A stretch of 64,000 nt of DNA from Pyronema omphalodes (taxonomy: Eukaryota; Ascomycota; Pezizomycetes; Pezizales; Pyronemataceae): assembly GCA_024516155.1 (NCBI GenBank), contig JAJJXM010000036.1, forward strand, positions 310,001 through 374,000. The letters are read 5' to 3'. This document shows positions 46,708 to 59,083 of the stretch, piece after piece (the first letter of the stretch is position 1; each line of letters begins with the position of its first letter). The position numbers and the translations under genes are program-made. The notes under the pieces were generated by a model. That model saw nothing but the letters and a program-made list of their open reading frames with translations, was not told where the DNA came from and did not search any database.

Positions 46708-48390
46708 AACAACCAGTAAATTTTGTAACAGAAAAAAAAACAAGCTTAATAACAAGATGAAAATTCGAAAAGATAAAAACGAAATCTGATTTACTTAGTA
46801 ATACTTAGTAGTGCTTGATGCTAAGTGAAAATTTTATAAGTTAAAAACACAATAGTGGAATACAGGTGAAGTAGAACACAGATGAAGTTACAACACAGAT
46901 GAAGTTACAACACAGATGAAGTTACAACACAGATGAAAGTTACGGAACCAGAAACAAATGAAAAGTTTCACAGATGAAATGAATACAGATGAGAAGAATA
47001 CAGAAGAAAATGAACAGAACAAAACAAGAAAAGTACAAAAGAAAGAAAACACAAATGAAAATGAACACAGATGGAAATGAACAGAACAAAACACAGATGA
47101 AGTTACAAAAGAAAATGCTACAAAAGAAAACAACCAACAACCAATCAATCAGCCACAAACACCCCACCCCACCCCATTCAATCAACCACAAACACCCCAT
47201 CCAATCATTCCAATCAATCACCCCCCCCCCCCCCCCTCCCTCACAATCCATTCCACCCCCCCCCCCCCCAGCCCCTCCAATCAGCCACAAACAGCCACAA
47301 ACCCAGCAGCCACAAACAGCAGCAATATCAGAAAAAACACAATATTATTAAAGCTTCATTATCGTTGTTATTGTTGTTGATCATGTTGATGTATTTAACT
47401 TTAAGCATGGTATGCATGCAGATAGGTAGGTTGTCAGGTAGGTATGCAGATAGGTATGCCAGTATGCCAGTAGGTATGCAGGTTGTCAGGTTGTCAGGTA
47501 TGCAGGTATGCCAGTAAGTAGATAGGTATTTATGCCAGTAGGTATGCAAGTAGGTATGCCAGTAGGTATGCAGATACCTAGATAAAACAAACAGACAAAC
47601 AAACAAATAAACAAGCCTTGGACGGGGGGAGTGATATGATATGATATGTTTTAAGTTTTAAGTTTTAAGTTTAAGAGTAAGTAAGGAGTAAGGAGTAAGG
47701 AGTAAAACTTGTCAAGACATAGAGGATATAATTCCCGGGGAAAATTTTTGTGGTGAGGGTTTGGAGGTTGACCGGTGGAGGTTGAGGGGATGGATATAGG
47801 ATAGTTTTAGATAAAGTATAAGTTAGGTTAGGTTAGGTTAGGTTAGGTTAGGTAAGGTAAGGTAAGGTAAGGTATGGCGTACGACAAAAAAGAAAAAAAA
47901 GTAAAAGAAAAAAAAAGTTAAAATAAAGGGGTGATGATTTTTCCCAAAATAATAAATCAAAAAAAAAAAAAAAAAAAAAAAAAGAATACAACAAGATGAA
48001 AATCTAAAAAAAAAAAAAAAAATCCGATCCAATTCATCCAGTTTGTCCAAGGTTTAAAAAAACAAAAAAAAAAGAAAATGGCGCTATTATAAACACCTTG
48101 AAAAACTGGCTTTGCTTTGCTCCCTTCCTTCCTCCTTTCCTTCAACAATGAAACACTCGCTACCTGCCTCCTTCCTTCTCCTCCCTCACTCCCTCCCTGA
48201 CTCACTCCCTCACTAACCCACCCACCCCCCCCCCCCCCCCCCCTACACTCCCCTCCTTACAACTTCCAACTTCCAGACTCCACAAGAATTAGCGGCTAAC
48301 GGTTGAACGGCTCTCACTCCTGCCATGACTCTTATTACTCCGACCACCGCTTTAATAACCGAGGTGAAACCCATCACGCACTCCACCACC
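46708..48390. other. Low-complexity intergenic region downstream of the kinase gene
   Basis: Contains ACACAGATGAA repeats (46870-47100), C-runs at 47221-47236 and 48225-48243 (19 C), irregular GGTATGCCAGTA/GGTATGCAGATA repeats at 47425-47580, (AGGTT)n passing into (AGGTA)n at 47825-47875, and several A-runs. No gene seen. The last part should be the 3' UTR of the kinase gene. Confidence 0.6.
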
Positions 48391-51300
48391 CTACGACTTC
48401 TCTCCCTTAATCCTAGCGTTTCCTCTTCTTCTGAAAAAGTCCATGACCCTTCTTGCAGGTCCGGAACTTCCATGTCCTCCACTGCTTCCCTCAACCTCAT
48501 AAGCATCTCCAAACTTTTTATGTTTACTCAACGTGCCCTTCTTTCCTTGCTGCGGCTCCTCTCTCTGTCCCATGGCACTGGCGGGGGCGGAACCAACCGC
48601 AATACTGGTATCGGAGGCCGACAAGCTTGCGGCATCTTGCTGTCCAATTCCAAGTCCTTGGCCAATGTGGGGTTGGCTTTGCACCTGGGGTTGTTCCTGG
48701 AACGTGCCGTTGGCGCGGGAGTTGGACCTGGAGAGCTTTCTTTCGTGCTTGCCCTCGCTGGTGAGGGTACGCAACGAGAAGCTCGTTGGGAGGAGCGAGA
48801 AACGACGGGATTTCGGGGCACCGGTTTTGGGGTCGATTTTCCGAGGGCCTTGGTCGAGAGATTGGCGCGCGGAGGGGGTCCCTACTGATGCTTGTGCTAG
48901 GAAACCAGGACGAGACAAAGGAGGCTGTTTTGATTCCTTTTCTTTTTCCGAGCTTCCGCCCATAATCTTACCAAGGAAGCGAGAAGAGTCCACTCCTGAT
49001 CCGGCAACGGTGTTGGCGCGCTTGTGGCCCTTGGGAGGCTCCGGGTTGAGAACATCTGTTCCGGCGTGGCCATCGGTCTGGGGAATAGGTGCTGAAATGT
49101 GCAAGGTCTTGTTAGCTTTGCTGGCTCCGGATGCTCCGATAATGGCGCCGCTGGCAATAGTTCCGGCCGCCGAGGGTTGTGCAATACGTCCTTGTGCAGT
49201 GTTAGACGCGATACTTGGTGCGACGGGTTGTGAATAGCTACCCCTGGAAGGAAGACGGGTTGAAGCCACAGATGTTGCAGTGGTGGGTCTCCCAGTATCT
49301 CCGCCGGCATTGGATGCGGACTTACCATCCCTTGGTTCCCTTGTAGATCCTCTCCTGGCGGGGGTTCCGTCTCCATTGGTGTTTCCGGATGACCTGGACG
49401 TAGAGGCTTGGTATGCGTAGCTAACGGGGCGAGTTTTACCCTTTTCAGGAACTGGCAATTGTTCGTGGCCTTCCCGAGCGCGGGCGCTGACTTTGTTAGC
49501 GTAGGGAGCTCGACTGGTTCCGGCGCTAGTCGCGGCTCGTGTTACACCGGTATCCTTGTGAGTTGAAACCACAGGAGGAGGAGCTGCTTCGTCAGCCTCA
49601 TTATTAGATTGCTCGACAGAGGAACCACGCTTGGTCTGCGATTGCGGCTCGACGTATTCGACTTGGACGGTACGACGCTTGTTGTCGGCGGAGGGCTTGG
49701 GCTGAGTTGGCGCAACGAGTTGTTCGTGGTGACGCGGACCGAGGGCGGCGGGGGTGTGGTGATGGCTCGTGGAAGACGGTTCACGGACTGAATGAGAGCG
49801 ATTAAGTACAGGTCCTTCGGGTTTGGGTTCTGCTGCCGAGTCAATCTTGATCTCGCAAAAGACACGCAGGGCCTACCTGTAATAGTAACAGTTTCCACAT
49901 CCTTAATACCAGTGGTTGCGCTTGTGACCTTATTGACGATATCCGCAAACGGACTCAACCAACTGTGTCTAGCAACTTCGAAGAGATCGGCTCTTCGTCT
50001 TGGGTCGGGTACCAAAATTCTTCTCAATAGATCGCGTGCATGCGGGGTGACATATTCAGGGAATGTAAGAGGGGTAGAAACAATGTACTTGTAAAGCAAG
50101 TTGATGTTGTCACCCTCAGGGTTTGCTGGATCGTCATCAAATGGCAGGTAGCCTGCCAACATTGCATACTACAGAGAATTAGATCATGTGACTGTTAGTA
50201 TAGCCTGGGACTTACCAAAATAACACCACAAGACCAAACGTCCACCTTGCGCCCGGTGTACAAGCCGTCACTAACGACAAGTTCAGGAGCAGCATAGCAT
50301 GGACTTCCACAGCTTGTTGCCATTAAATCACCCCTTCGCCTTGGTTGACCAGGTCCAAGAATGCTAAGTAAACTACCAGACTCATCTGTATTCTTTCCAG
50401 CAGCCGCCATAGCTATCGACTCCAATTCTTTGAGCACTTCTGGGTTGTCAAGTTGATCCTCCAATTCACCCAATTCGTCATTTGGGTCGAAAACATTAGC
50501 AAAACCAAAATCGGTAATGATAATATTTCTATTTCGGTCCAAAAGCAAATTCTCTAACTTCAAGTCACGGTGCACAATTCCCTTCTTGTGAAGGTAGCCA
50601 ACACCGGACACAAGCTGCGCAAAAAGACGACAAGCGGGGGGGTCTTTCAAGTAGCGATGGGTGAGAATATAATCAAAGAGCTCTCCTCCTGATGCGTATT
50701 CGAGAATAATTCCAATATGACGGTCAGTTTCGACCATTTCGTGCAGTCGCACAATGTTTGGATGAGACAATGTTCGCAGAATAGCGATTTCGCGGTAAAT
50801 TTTTGAAAGGCGATTAGGGTGCGGTGTAACGGTGTCTCTTCTTATAAGCTTGATAGCGACCTAAAAAACCATCAGAGCCAGCTACATTTGCTGCCAATAA
50901 GCAGTAAAGTGAATGGATCAAGCAAGCGCACTCACCTGAACTCCTCCATCGCGTCTCCATCCCAATTTCACTTTTCCAAACTCTCCCTCTCCCAAAGTTT
51001 GACCTAGAATATACTCTCCAAAACGGGTTTCCTTCCGGGTTGATCGTCGTGTTGCGTCGCTTCCGCTGGCCATTGAAGCTCTAGTTCGTGCAGGGCCAGC
51101 TTCCGAGGCTCTGCGCCCTGCGTCCGAAGGGTCTCGACTGTTTGCCCCTTGCGTATTTGGAGCACGAGAAGAGTTTGATCTTCCAACTGGCAGTTCTGTC
51201 TGACGCGATCTCTGATCCTCCGCTTTTCGTCTTTCCCGATCGCGATCACGTTCTCTGTCGTATTGTCCGTCACCGCCGCCGTTGCTACGGGAATTGTCTC

Positions 51301-51529
51301 TGGTTCCTGTGGTTGATGATGAGGTTGGCACCTGGTTCTTGCTACTTGTTCTTGTAGGTGGAGGGATGGGGGGTCCGTTGGAACCGGTGGCATTCGAAGC
51401 ACTGGTTGGAACCGACGGCAACGCACCACTATAGGTTGTAGGTCGAGGGTTTGGGGGACGAGATCCCCGCGGTTGGGCGGAGGGGGATGTAGGCGCGGGC
51501 GCCGCAGCTGAAACTGCGGAGGTCGACAT
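48391..51529 (-). CDS. Serine/threonine protein kinase, Kin4/Ppk1 family
   Basis: Four exons on the minus strand, 51529-50936, 50860-50216, 50168-49877 and 49832-48391, give 990 residues. A Ser/Pro/Arg-rich N-terminus precedes a CAMK/SNF1-like kinase domain: GEGEFGKV near 179, VAIK (Lys202), HRDLKLEN at 295-302, DFG at 315-317, and [11 protein letters not shown]. Between DFG and APE lies an insert of about 45 extra residues ([11 protein letters not shown]... [11 protein letters not shown]). The long, disordered C-terminal half has [35 protein letters not shown] and a final [11 protein letters not shown] motif, an arrangement I associate with filamentous-ascomycete Kin4/KfsA kinases of the spindle-position checkpoint and septation control. 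The acceptor of intron 3 is a CAGCAG tandem site, so isoforms differing by one Ala are possible. Confidence 0.9.
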
Positions 51530-52900
51530 TGATATTTGTTTACTCCACGATGATGGTGTGTCGGAATGTTTGTGGGTGGTGATGGAAAAACCAGCCCTCG
51601 ACTAGAGCTGTGCTGGCCTTGTCGACCTTTGTTTCGTTCGGCTCGATGGTGTCGATCGGATGTGTAAGGAGGATAGGGGGGGGGGGGGGGGGTGCGACGA
51701 CGTCTGAGGGTGGGCGCGCGACGGGTTAACACAACACACACACACAGTCAACGACCTCCAACGGCTTTCGGTATTGCCTGCAACGGTGATTTGACGGGGA
51801 ATAATGAATTTTGAGGGATTTGGGGTGTGCTGACTTTGTCGCTGGAACACAAAGTCAGGAGGCGGAAGTCAGGCGCGAGGACTTATTCGTGTGGTAAATG
51901 GAAGTGGTGTTGCTAAGGGAATGGTAGGTAGCGGTGACGACTAGGGACGTGACCGGGGCCAAAATCGGCAATCAGTGGAGATGATGATGGGGGGGTTGGA
52001 CTTTTTTTTGGGGCGCAAGTTGATTATGGACAGATGTGGGGTCGAAAAAGAGAGTATTATTTTTTTGTGGTCCTGACAAGTTGTAGGTAGAACTGAAGGA
52101 GTTGTTTTTTTTGTTTTTGGCGATGGTGAATCAGTTGATCCTCATAGGAATTTGCGGGAGAATAGGGGGTCTCGAATGGGATGAGGCTCGTCTCGCACGG
52201 AGTAGGCGCTGTCGGGAATAAGACTGGAATGAGAGAAAACGTCCTTCTTGCACTGACGGGGAGGGCGTTTGGAAACGGGAGCCCGTTGATGAGTTGTGGT
52301 GGTTAGCTGGTGCTGGTAGTGGTGGTGGTGGTGGTTAGGACGGGGGTGGTGTGTGAGGGTCCCTTGGTAGAAGGGATCTCGCCTCTTTTCGTTTGGATGG
52401 GGCGGCGGCGTTGAAGCGAGCGAGACGAGCGGACAACGAAAAGGCGTCAATCTCGACTTTTTTGAATTAGGCACCCTATTTTGGATGTTTGAATCTGATT
52501 TTTGTTTTGTTTTTTTGTTTTTTTGAATGTTGAAGTCCAATAGTTTGATACTGATTTGAATTCTGGCTCTTTTTTTCTCTTCTCCCTGTTTGATTCCAGA
52601 TCTGACTTTTCTTTTTCCTTTTCTGCCCTTTGCTTCTCGGAAATGAAAGTAGTTTAAAGCAGCAACCAGCAGCGCTCGGCTTCGGTGTGACAAACGCTTT
52701 GCCTTTGAATGAATAAATGATCGAATTGGCCTGGTCGGGTTCAAAGAGTGGTGTGACGACGGCGGATGAGTGAAAGAGCGTATTCCGGTGAGTTTTGGGA
52801 TAGCCACGGCCAGATGGTGGTGTTTGGGCGGGTATGCTTGGGTGGGAGGGGGAGAGAGAGGAAGCGACAGCGGCGAAGCAGCAAAAAGCAGCTCAGCAAC
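51530..52900. other. Upstream region of the kinase gene
   Basis: Long promoter or 5' leader with a G17 run (51676-51692), T-runs and GT-rich stretches. A 327-codon minus-strand frame (53125-52142) crosses it, but its composition follows the simple repeats and it has no family features. Confidence 0.5.
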
Positions 52901-52996
52901 GCAGCAGCGCAGCAGCGCAGCAGCGAAGAAACGAAGAAACGCAGAAACGCAGAAACGAAGAAACGAAGAAACGAAGAAACGCAGAAACGAAGAAAC
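52901..52996 (+). repeat. 12 octamer units: GCAGCAGC then GAAGAAAC/GCAGAAAC
   Basis: Three GCAGCAGC units are followed in the same 8-bp register by nine GAAGAAAC or GCAGAAAC units. The change of sequence without change of period is directly visible. Confidence 0.95.
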
Positions 52997-53610
52997 CAAG
53001 AAGCGAGCAAGGCAGTTAGCAGAAAACGACAAGTTTCCAAAAGTTTTCAACGGAAGCCGCAAAAGCCTCAATTCTAGCTGATCCGCCCGCCATACGCAAT
53101 TCCCCAAATTCCATCTGCCGATCATCTTTACCTCGAAATTTTACTTCGTCATCTTCATTACCTTCCTCAACTTCCTCATCTTCATTAACTTCGGAATATG
53201 TATAGGTATATCAATTCCAGAGTTGTATGTACATGTATATATCTATCTGCCTTTTGTAACTAATATTTTTTTTTGTTCGAAAATAACAGTATATACCGTT
53301 CAATTATTCCTACATACAATCCCACAATCCCGCTGCTGCAATGCTGCAATGCTGCAAGTTCAATCACACTCCGGCTTAACAAATAACTAATGCAGCACTG
53401 CAACTGCTGCTGCTGAGCACGGTGTGGATCGGAGATCTTAAAAATTTAGAATAAAAAATTAACCGACCGAACACCAGCAGCAGCTTCTTTCGCGCCAAAA
53501 GTTTCTTCGAGATGCAGGGAGCGATGGGGATGGGAAACGACAGCTTACAGCTGCAACGAAGGATGGAAGGTAGCGAATGCAGCATCGACACTTAGGGAAA
53601 CGACAGCATC

Positions 53611-53650
53611 TGCATCGAAGCATCGAAGTATCGAAGCATCGAAGCATCGA
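53611..53650 (+). repeat. 5 octamer units AGCATCGA
   Basis: Five consecutive 8-bp units in exact register (TGCATCGA, AGCATCGA, AGTATCGA, AGCATCGA, AGCATCGA). Confidence 0.9.
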
Positions 53651-54080
53651 AGATAATACCCACAATAGAAATCCTTTCGAGAAGCATTACGGAATTACAG
53701 AACTATAACAAGACAGATATACAAAACAGAAAACAAAAAAACGTAAGGAATACGGATAGGATCAACACCCATACCCATACAGATACACATACCCATACCC
53801 ATACAGATACAGATACACATACCCAGATCATCAAAACCACAACAGCAGGCAGCGGTTTCTAATGTCCATGATGTCCATGATGTTTCACCCTTCAATCTTT
53901 TATTCACCCTTCAATTCCTTTTGTATGTATCCACCCACCATATCCACCCACCAACAACTGACAACCACCACCTGACAACCGTTAATTACCAGTCCAAATT
54001 ATAGGGATTGTAATTCTATTTATCTCTATCTTCATCTCTGTCTTCACGAGTAACAATACGTTCCATAGCATTCCGGTATT

Positions 54081-54122
54081 CCAGCATCCAGCATCCAGCA
54101 TCCAGCATCCAGCATCCAGCAT
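54081..54122 (+). repeat. 6 heptamer units CCAGCAT
   Basis: Six perfect 7-bp units. Confidence 0.95.
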
Positions 54123-55867
54123 CACCAAAAAAAAAAATAAGGCAACATAAAAAATAAAAAATAAAACATAAAACATAACCATTTCGCATGCATTCCCCTT
54201 CTCTTCAAAATCCCAGCAGCACAGCGACAAAAACCTACCATAACGACTACATACATAACGACTAACGCACCCCAGCACCCCAACTTCCAAGGCTCGGCTA
54301 TGTATGTATGTAGCACTCCTATGTACATACAGTAAGCCTTCCACCTTTTCCAGTGCATCTATGGTGGGCATATCACGCATCCTACATCGTCAGTCCTTGC
54401 GCCTGTCTTAAATTCCAGCGAATCCTGTAACATCTCCAGAACCCGTTGCTCACCATCACCACGCTCCAAACCCAGAACCCGTTTCTCACCATCACCACCA
54501 CGCTCCAAACCCCGTTCCAAAACCAAACCACCAACCCGATCCAAGCCCCAATTCCGACACCATCCAGTCGAAATGTGGGAAGAGCTAAATAAGTTTCCCT
54601 CCAATGGTCTATGTAGCCTCTAGCTGGTCTAACTTGTTCTTGGTACAGTCGACTGTACTTGGTACTTGAGTCTTGAGCTACCCTAGACCTAGTTGCCTAG
54701 TTGCCTAGTTGCCTAGTCAAATTAAAGGAACACAAGGAACACGAGGAAGGAATAAGGTAAGTTAGAGGTGGTTAGAGGGTTAGATGGTTAGAGGGTTAGA
54801 TAGTTAGAGACCGTTAGAGACCGTTAGTAAGGATACGAATCCTGGTTAGTGGGTGCGCTAAGGGAATGGGAGGTATGAATAATGACGTATGTAGGGGCTG
54901 TATGGGATGGGATTGGGGGGGATGGGGGAGATGGGGGAGGGATGGGATATGGGGGGGGGGGGGGATAGGGATAGGGAAGGCTGAGATAGGGATGAAGGCT
55001 ATGGAGGGAATGGTAGGTATGTAGATAGGCTTTATTGTGCGATATATAGAGGAGATGAGATGTGAGGTGAGTAAGTGAAGTGAAGTGAATACCCCTATGT
55101 GTATAGTGCGATCTATGGTAATCATGGTAATGAACCATACCGATACGATAAACCAACCGCAATCGGCGCGATATACAGCAAACATACATACATATATGAT
55201 GATGTAAAAAACTACCATATAAAAAACTACCAGATAAAATATAAAATATATATACGACTACCGTATCTTGGTCTATCCTACCCTGCACTACCCTACTGTA
55301 ATGTAATATATAGCTGTCAAGACTGTATCATACATCATTGGGTTAGGCTTCATTTCACAGAGGTTGCTTTGGTTTTTTGTTTTTTTGTTTTTGTTAGACC
55401 GGCGGGTTTTTATGGCGTTTTTAGGATACGGGGTGGTGGATTGGGTTGGTTGGATTGATGGAGTGATGGATTGATGGATAACGGATACTGAATGATGCGT
55501 AAAGAAATAGTGAATACTGAATACTGAATACTGAACACTGAAGGCCGATTGCATTAGATGGTATATGATTGCATTCGATTTCTGCTGCTAGCCATTACCG
55601 CGAACCATTACTGCGAGCCAATGAAGGGGATTAGAAAGTTGTGGTTGTTATTGCTATTGCTATCGCTATTGCTATATACCGGAGTATATTACAGTACAGT
55701 ATATACACACATCACACATCACACATCACACATCACACTTCAATCCCTGTTTTTCAATACGTATACGGTATACCATATCGACTACCTATCGCTTACTATA
55801 GGCTATACCCATAACCCGGTACCGGTACCGGTATACCATACCATACCATAACTGCATCGATATTTCC

Positions 55868-55899
55868 GCAGCAACGCAGCAACGCAGCAACGCACCAAC
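55868..55899 (+). repeat. 4 octamer units GCAGCAAC
   Basis: Three perfect units and one variant (GCACCAAC), 17 bases upstream of the large CCATAAAT array. Confidence 0.9.
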
Positions 55900-55916
55900 A
55901 GCCCAGATCTATACAT

Positions 55917-56292
55917 CCATAAATCCATAAATCCATAAATCCATAAATCCATAAATCCATAAATCCATAAATCCATAAATCCATAAATCCATAAATCCAT
56001 AAATCCATAAATCCATAAATCCATAAATCCATAAATCCATAAATCCATAAATCCATAAATCCATAAATCCATAAATCCATAAATCCATAAATCCATAAAT
56101 CCATAAATCCATAAATCCATAAATCCATAAATCCATAAATCCATAAATCCATAAGTCCATAAATCCATAAATCCATAAATCCATAAATCCATAAATCCAT
56201 AAATCCATAAATCCATAAATCCATAAATCCATAAATCCATAAATCCATAAATCCATAAATCCATAAATCCATAATTCCATAATTCCATAATT
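55917..56292 (+). repeat. 47 octamer units CCATAAAT
   Basis: Counted in register: 376 bases, all units perfect except one CCATAAGT at 56149-56156 and the last three, CCATAATT. The minus strand has no stop in the unit, so all three minus frames are open and read the same cyclic octapeptide. These frames are artefacts of the repeat unless shown to be translated. Confidence 0.97.
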
Positions 56293-59083
56293 CCAAATTC
56301 AAAATATACAAAGGGTATCTTCAACACATCAAAGAACAATCAATAACCAATAACCAATTCTCTTCATCATATCTTCCTCATATCTTCCTCATACCTTCCT
56401 TATATCTTCCCCATGAATCATATCTTGCTTTCAAGTTTTAAATCCATAAATCGATAAATCGATAGAAATCATAGAACCCCAGTTACAGTTACAGTTAATC
56501 CAACTCCAGTCTCCAGTCTCCAGTCTCGAGTCTCCAGCAGATAACCAAAAAAACGCAAGCACCCATTTACTCGTACCTAACTTCTAAGCACACACTACAT
56601 ACCCAAGCCCACAACCCAAGCCCAACCCAAGTCCACATACATACTCACAACCCACGTGGAAGCCAGTCCCATATCCCATATCCCATGTCCCATGCCCCAT
56701 GGTACGCAGGGATGACTCATGAGATGAGATAAGTTCCAGGACTTCAATAAATAGATATTTCCACCATCCATGGATTTATGATGATGGTTTACTCATTGTA
56801 TTCTAGATTTTGGAAAAACAGATGGTTTTTGATTTGTATAGCTGTTTGATAACTTTGCTGGGTGGTTGGTTACTTTCGGTAGGTTGTGGTATTGATTAAG
56901 CGATGGTTAGAGGGTTGTGGATTGTGGATCGTGGGTTATATGTGTCTTTGAGGATGGTGTAGTATGTAGCAGGATCTATAGGTAGTTATCAATTTAGCCA
57001 TCCAAGTTCATGTATGTATATACAGAGGATTTATGGACCTAACTCCGATAACTTCATTTGGTTTATAATCCATCAGATTATCTTCTTAAACCCAAACTTT
57101 ATGCTACTTACCTGGAAATAACTCTAGTGACTAGTCCCTAGCTGGAATTCCAAAATTCCGAATTCCTAACACCAAAGGGTGGGAACTTTGGTTGAAAGTC
57201 CAAAGTTGTGCTGGATAAATATATTCGATTTAGGTTCTAGGCTTCTGGTTGAATGGTTTTTTGTTTCTTTACCGGGAATGAGGATTTGGGTTACTGATGG
57301 GTTATGGTATTTTTTAGATGGGGACTGTGGATGAGGACTGTGGATGTCAGATATTAATATATTATGTCATCTCATGTCTTGTTATGCTATATCATGTCAT
57401 GCTGACTGGGAATGGGCTTGGGAACCTATGTATGTAGAAATCGTTGCACTTTCGACGCTTGGTAACTTGGGACTTGGGACTTGGGAAGCGGAATGGTAGT
57501 GTCGCGGTGTGGCGGTGTCATGTGAAGAATATGGTGCACCATAGCTTTATCTCAATTCTTACCTTGGAAATATAATAATCTACAATTTCGAGTCTACTTT
57601 TCATTGGTTACCAATTGAAAGATGAATCATGAGATAAAATCAACGCTGTGTACTCGTACGTCGTACTTATGAATATTTAACTCCGATCAATCAATCATTT
57701 TTTCAAGTGGGAAAGCATTTTAGATGGAATGATGCGGCTTTTGGATGTTTACATACATGAAAATTGTGAGCTAGAAGATAAATCCGTTGAAGAGAGGTTG
57801 ATCTGTGTTTTGGGCTCGCTTAGATATACAGCATAATTGAAAAGGTACGGTTTATGTCCTTTTTTCCGGAGGTTATTTTCGAAAGTACTTTATTGTAGAT
57901 GAATTGCTCATGTTGAAGTTTGGCGGGTTCCTCTTTGGGATATCTCGTGCATAAAATAAAATTACCAAAGCAATCTAAATTACAGAATTCCCGCTAACAA
58001 AATCCAAGTAACCTAAGAATTCTAAATCTCAAGAATTTCTACATACATACAGTAACACATAACAACCTTCTCAATTTCGAAAATCTACCAGTTTTTGATT
58101 TTCTACCTTAAACCCCTGTTTTCATCAAAGGGTTCCAAACCGAAACTTTAGACGTTTTGCATGCAGTTCTACTGTAATTGCATTTCACCTGCATTTCACT
58201 TGCATTTAACTTGCGTTTCATTTGCATTTCCGCACATCGCTTCACCATCCCTCGGCGACCCAGTAAAATAAGGCTAATGCATCTCCTGCAAGGCTAGAAT
58301 TAGCTACTACTAGCTCAACGCTATGTACCATACAGGAAATGCACATCTCGGTGTGGCTGTGCTTAGCCGGAGGGTCCGGATGTTCGGCGCTTAATGATCT
58401 GCAGGTAGCCAGAGTACACGGACTGTCATGGTGGATCACTCGGTGGTTTAGTGGTTTGTGGCTGACTGTGAGGAGGGGGATATAGGTTGTGTTGTGGTTG
58501 GTTAAAAGGGCTGTAAAATCTGTGTTTTTGTTGTGAAATATATGTAGATAAGTTTGGAGGAGCGTTGGGTAGTTTTTTTAGAGGTGTTTTGTTAATAGAA
58601 TAGATAATTTAGATGCTGTATTGAAGAATTTCGGGTGCTCGGATGGTCTGGTTGCTCGCTGATTTATGAATGACGGATCTTCATCTGATATTCATATGTA
58701 GACTGTATTAATAGTTTTTTGGACGATTGATGTCTCATATTATCTGTTCAGTTCTTTTCGTATCATGTAAAGTCATGTATGTGATCCCTATTAATTATGG
58801 AGAATTATTATTACCATCTCTGTTTATCACGCCTTTCATCATCCCCTCGGCGCCTCCTCGGTGCCTTTCGGTGCGCGCGTTACTAGACTCCCGCCCTGCA
58901 GGGTTCGCCCACTTTTCGCTAATGTAGGAAGGTTGCTAACTCGGGTTAGCCGATGACATGTGAATCTCATCCTCAAGGTTGCTTACCAACGGGTAGAGCA
59001 GAACTCCAGATAGCTATCGTGTTCCCTCGCTATTTCGAAAGCAACCTCCAACCTCCCCTTGTGGTACAGATCAAACTCCCACA
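56293..59083. other. Intergenic, no gene seen
   Basis: AT-rich with CCCATAT/CCCATGT heptamers at about 56669-56702 and, at 58179-58233, five degenerate copies of an 11-bp unit (TGCATTTCACT). The last 150 bases before 59084 should hold the amidase promoter. Confidence 0.5.

Larger units (their letters stand above)
52997..55867. other. Intergenic low-complexity region with further short arrays
   Basis: Holds 3 units of an octamer (AATGCTGC) at 53333-53357, ACCCATAC/AGATACAC repeats at 53770-53826, TTAGAGGGTTAGA-type repeats at 54768-54830, a G14 run at 54951-54964, a TGAATAC heptamer array near 55511-55540 and an ACACATC heptamer array near 55706-55738. No gene seen. Confidence 0.6.

Noticed and set aside
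46351..46755. 134-codon Val-Val-Ser frame
   Set aside because: Pure product of the 9-bp minisatellite.
47825..47875. (AGGTT)n/(AGGTA)n as possible telomeric sequence
   Set aside because: Unit does not match the TTAGGG repeat of filamentous ascomycetes, and the array is short and internal.
52142..53125. 327-codon minus-strand frame upstream of the kinase gene
   Set aside because: Much of it is translated simple repeat (SSFLRFF-type) and T/A-rich tracts, with no family motif. Better explained as low-complexity upstream DNA.
55796..56339. Three overlapping minus-strand frames of 123-178 codons
   Set aside because: They are the CCATAAAT octamer array read in all three frames.
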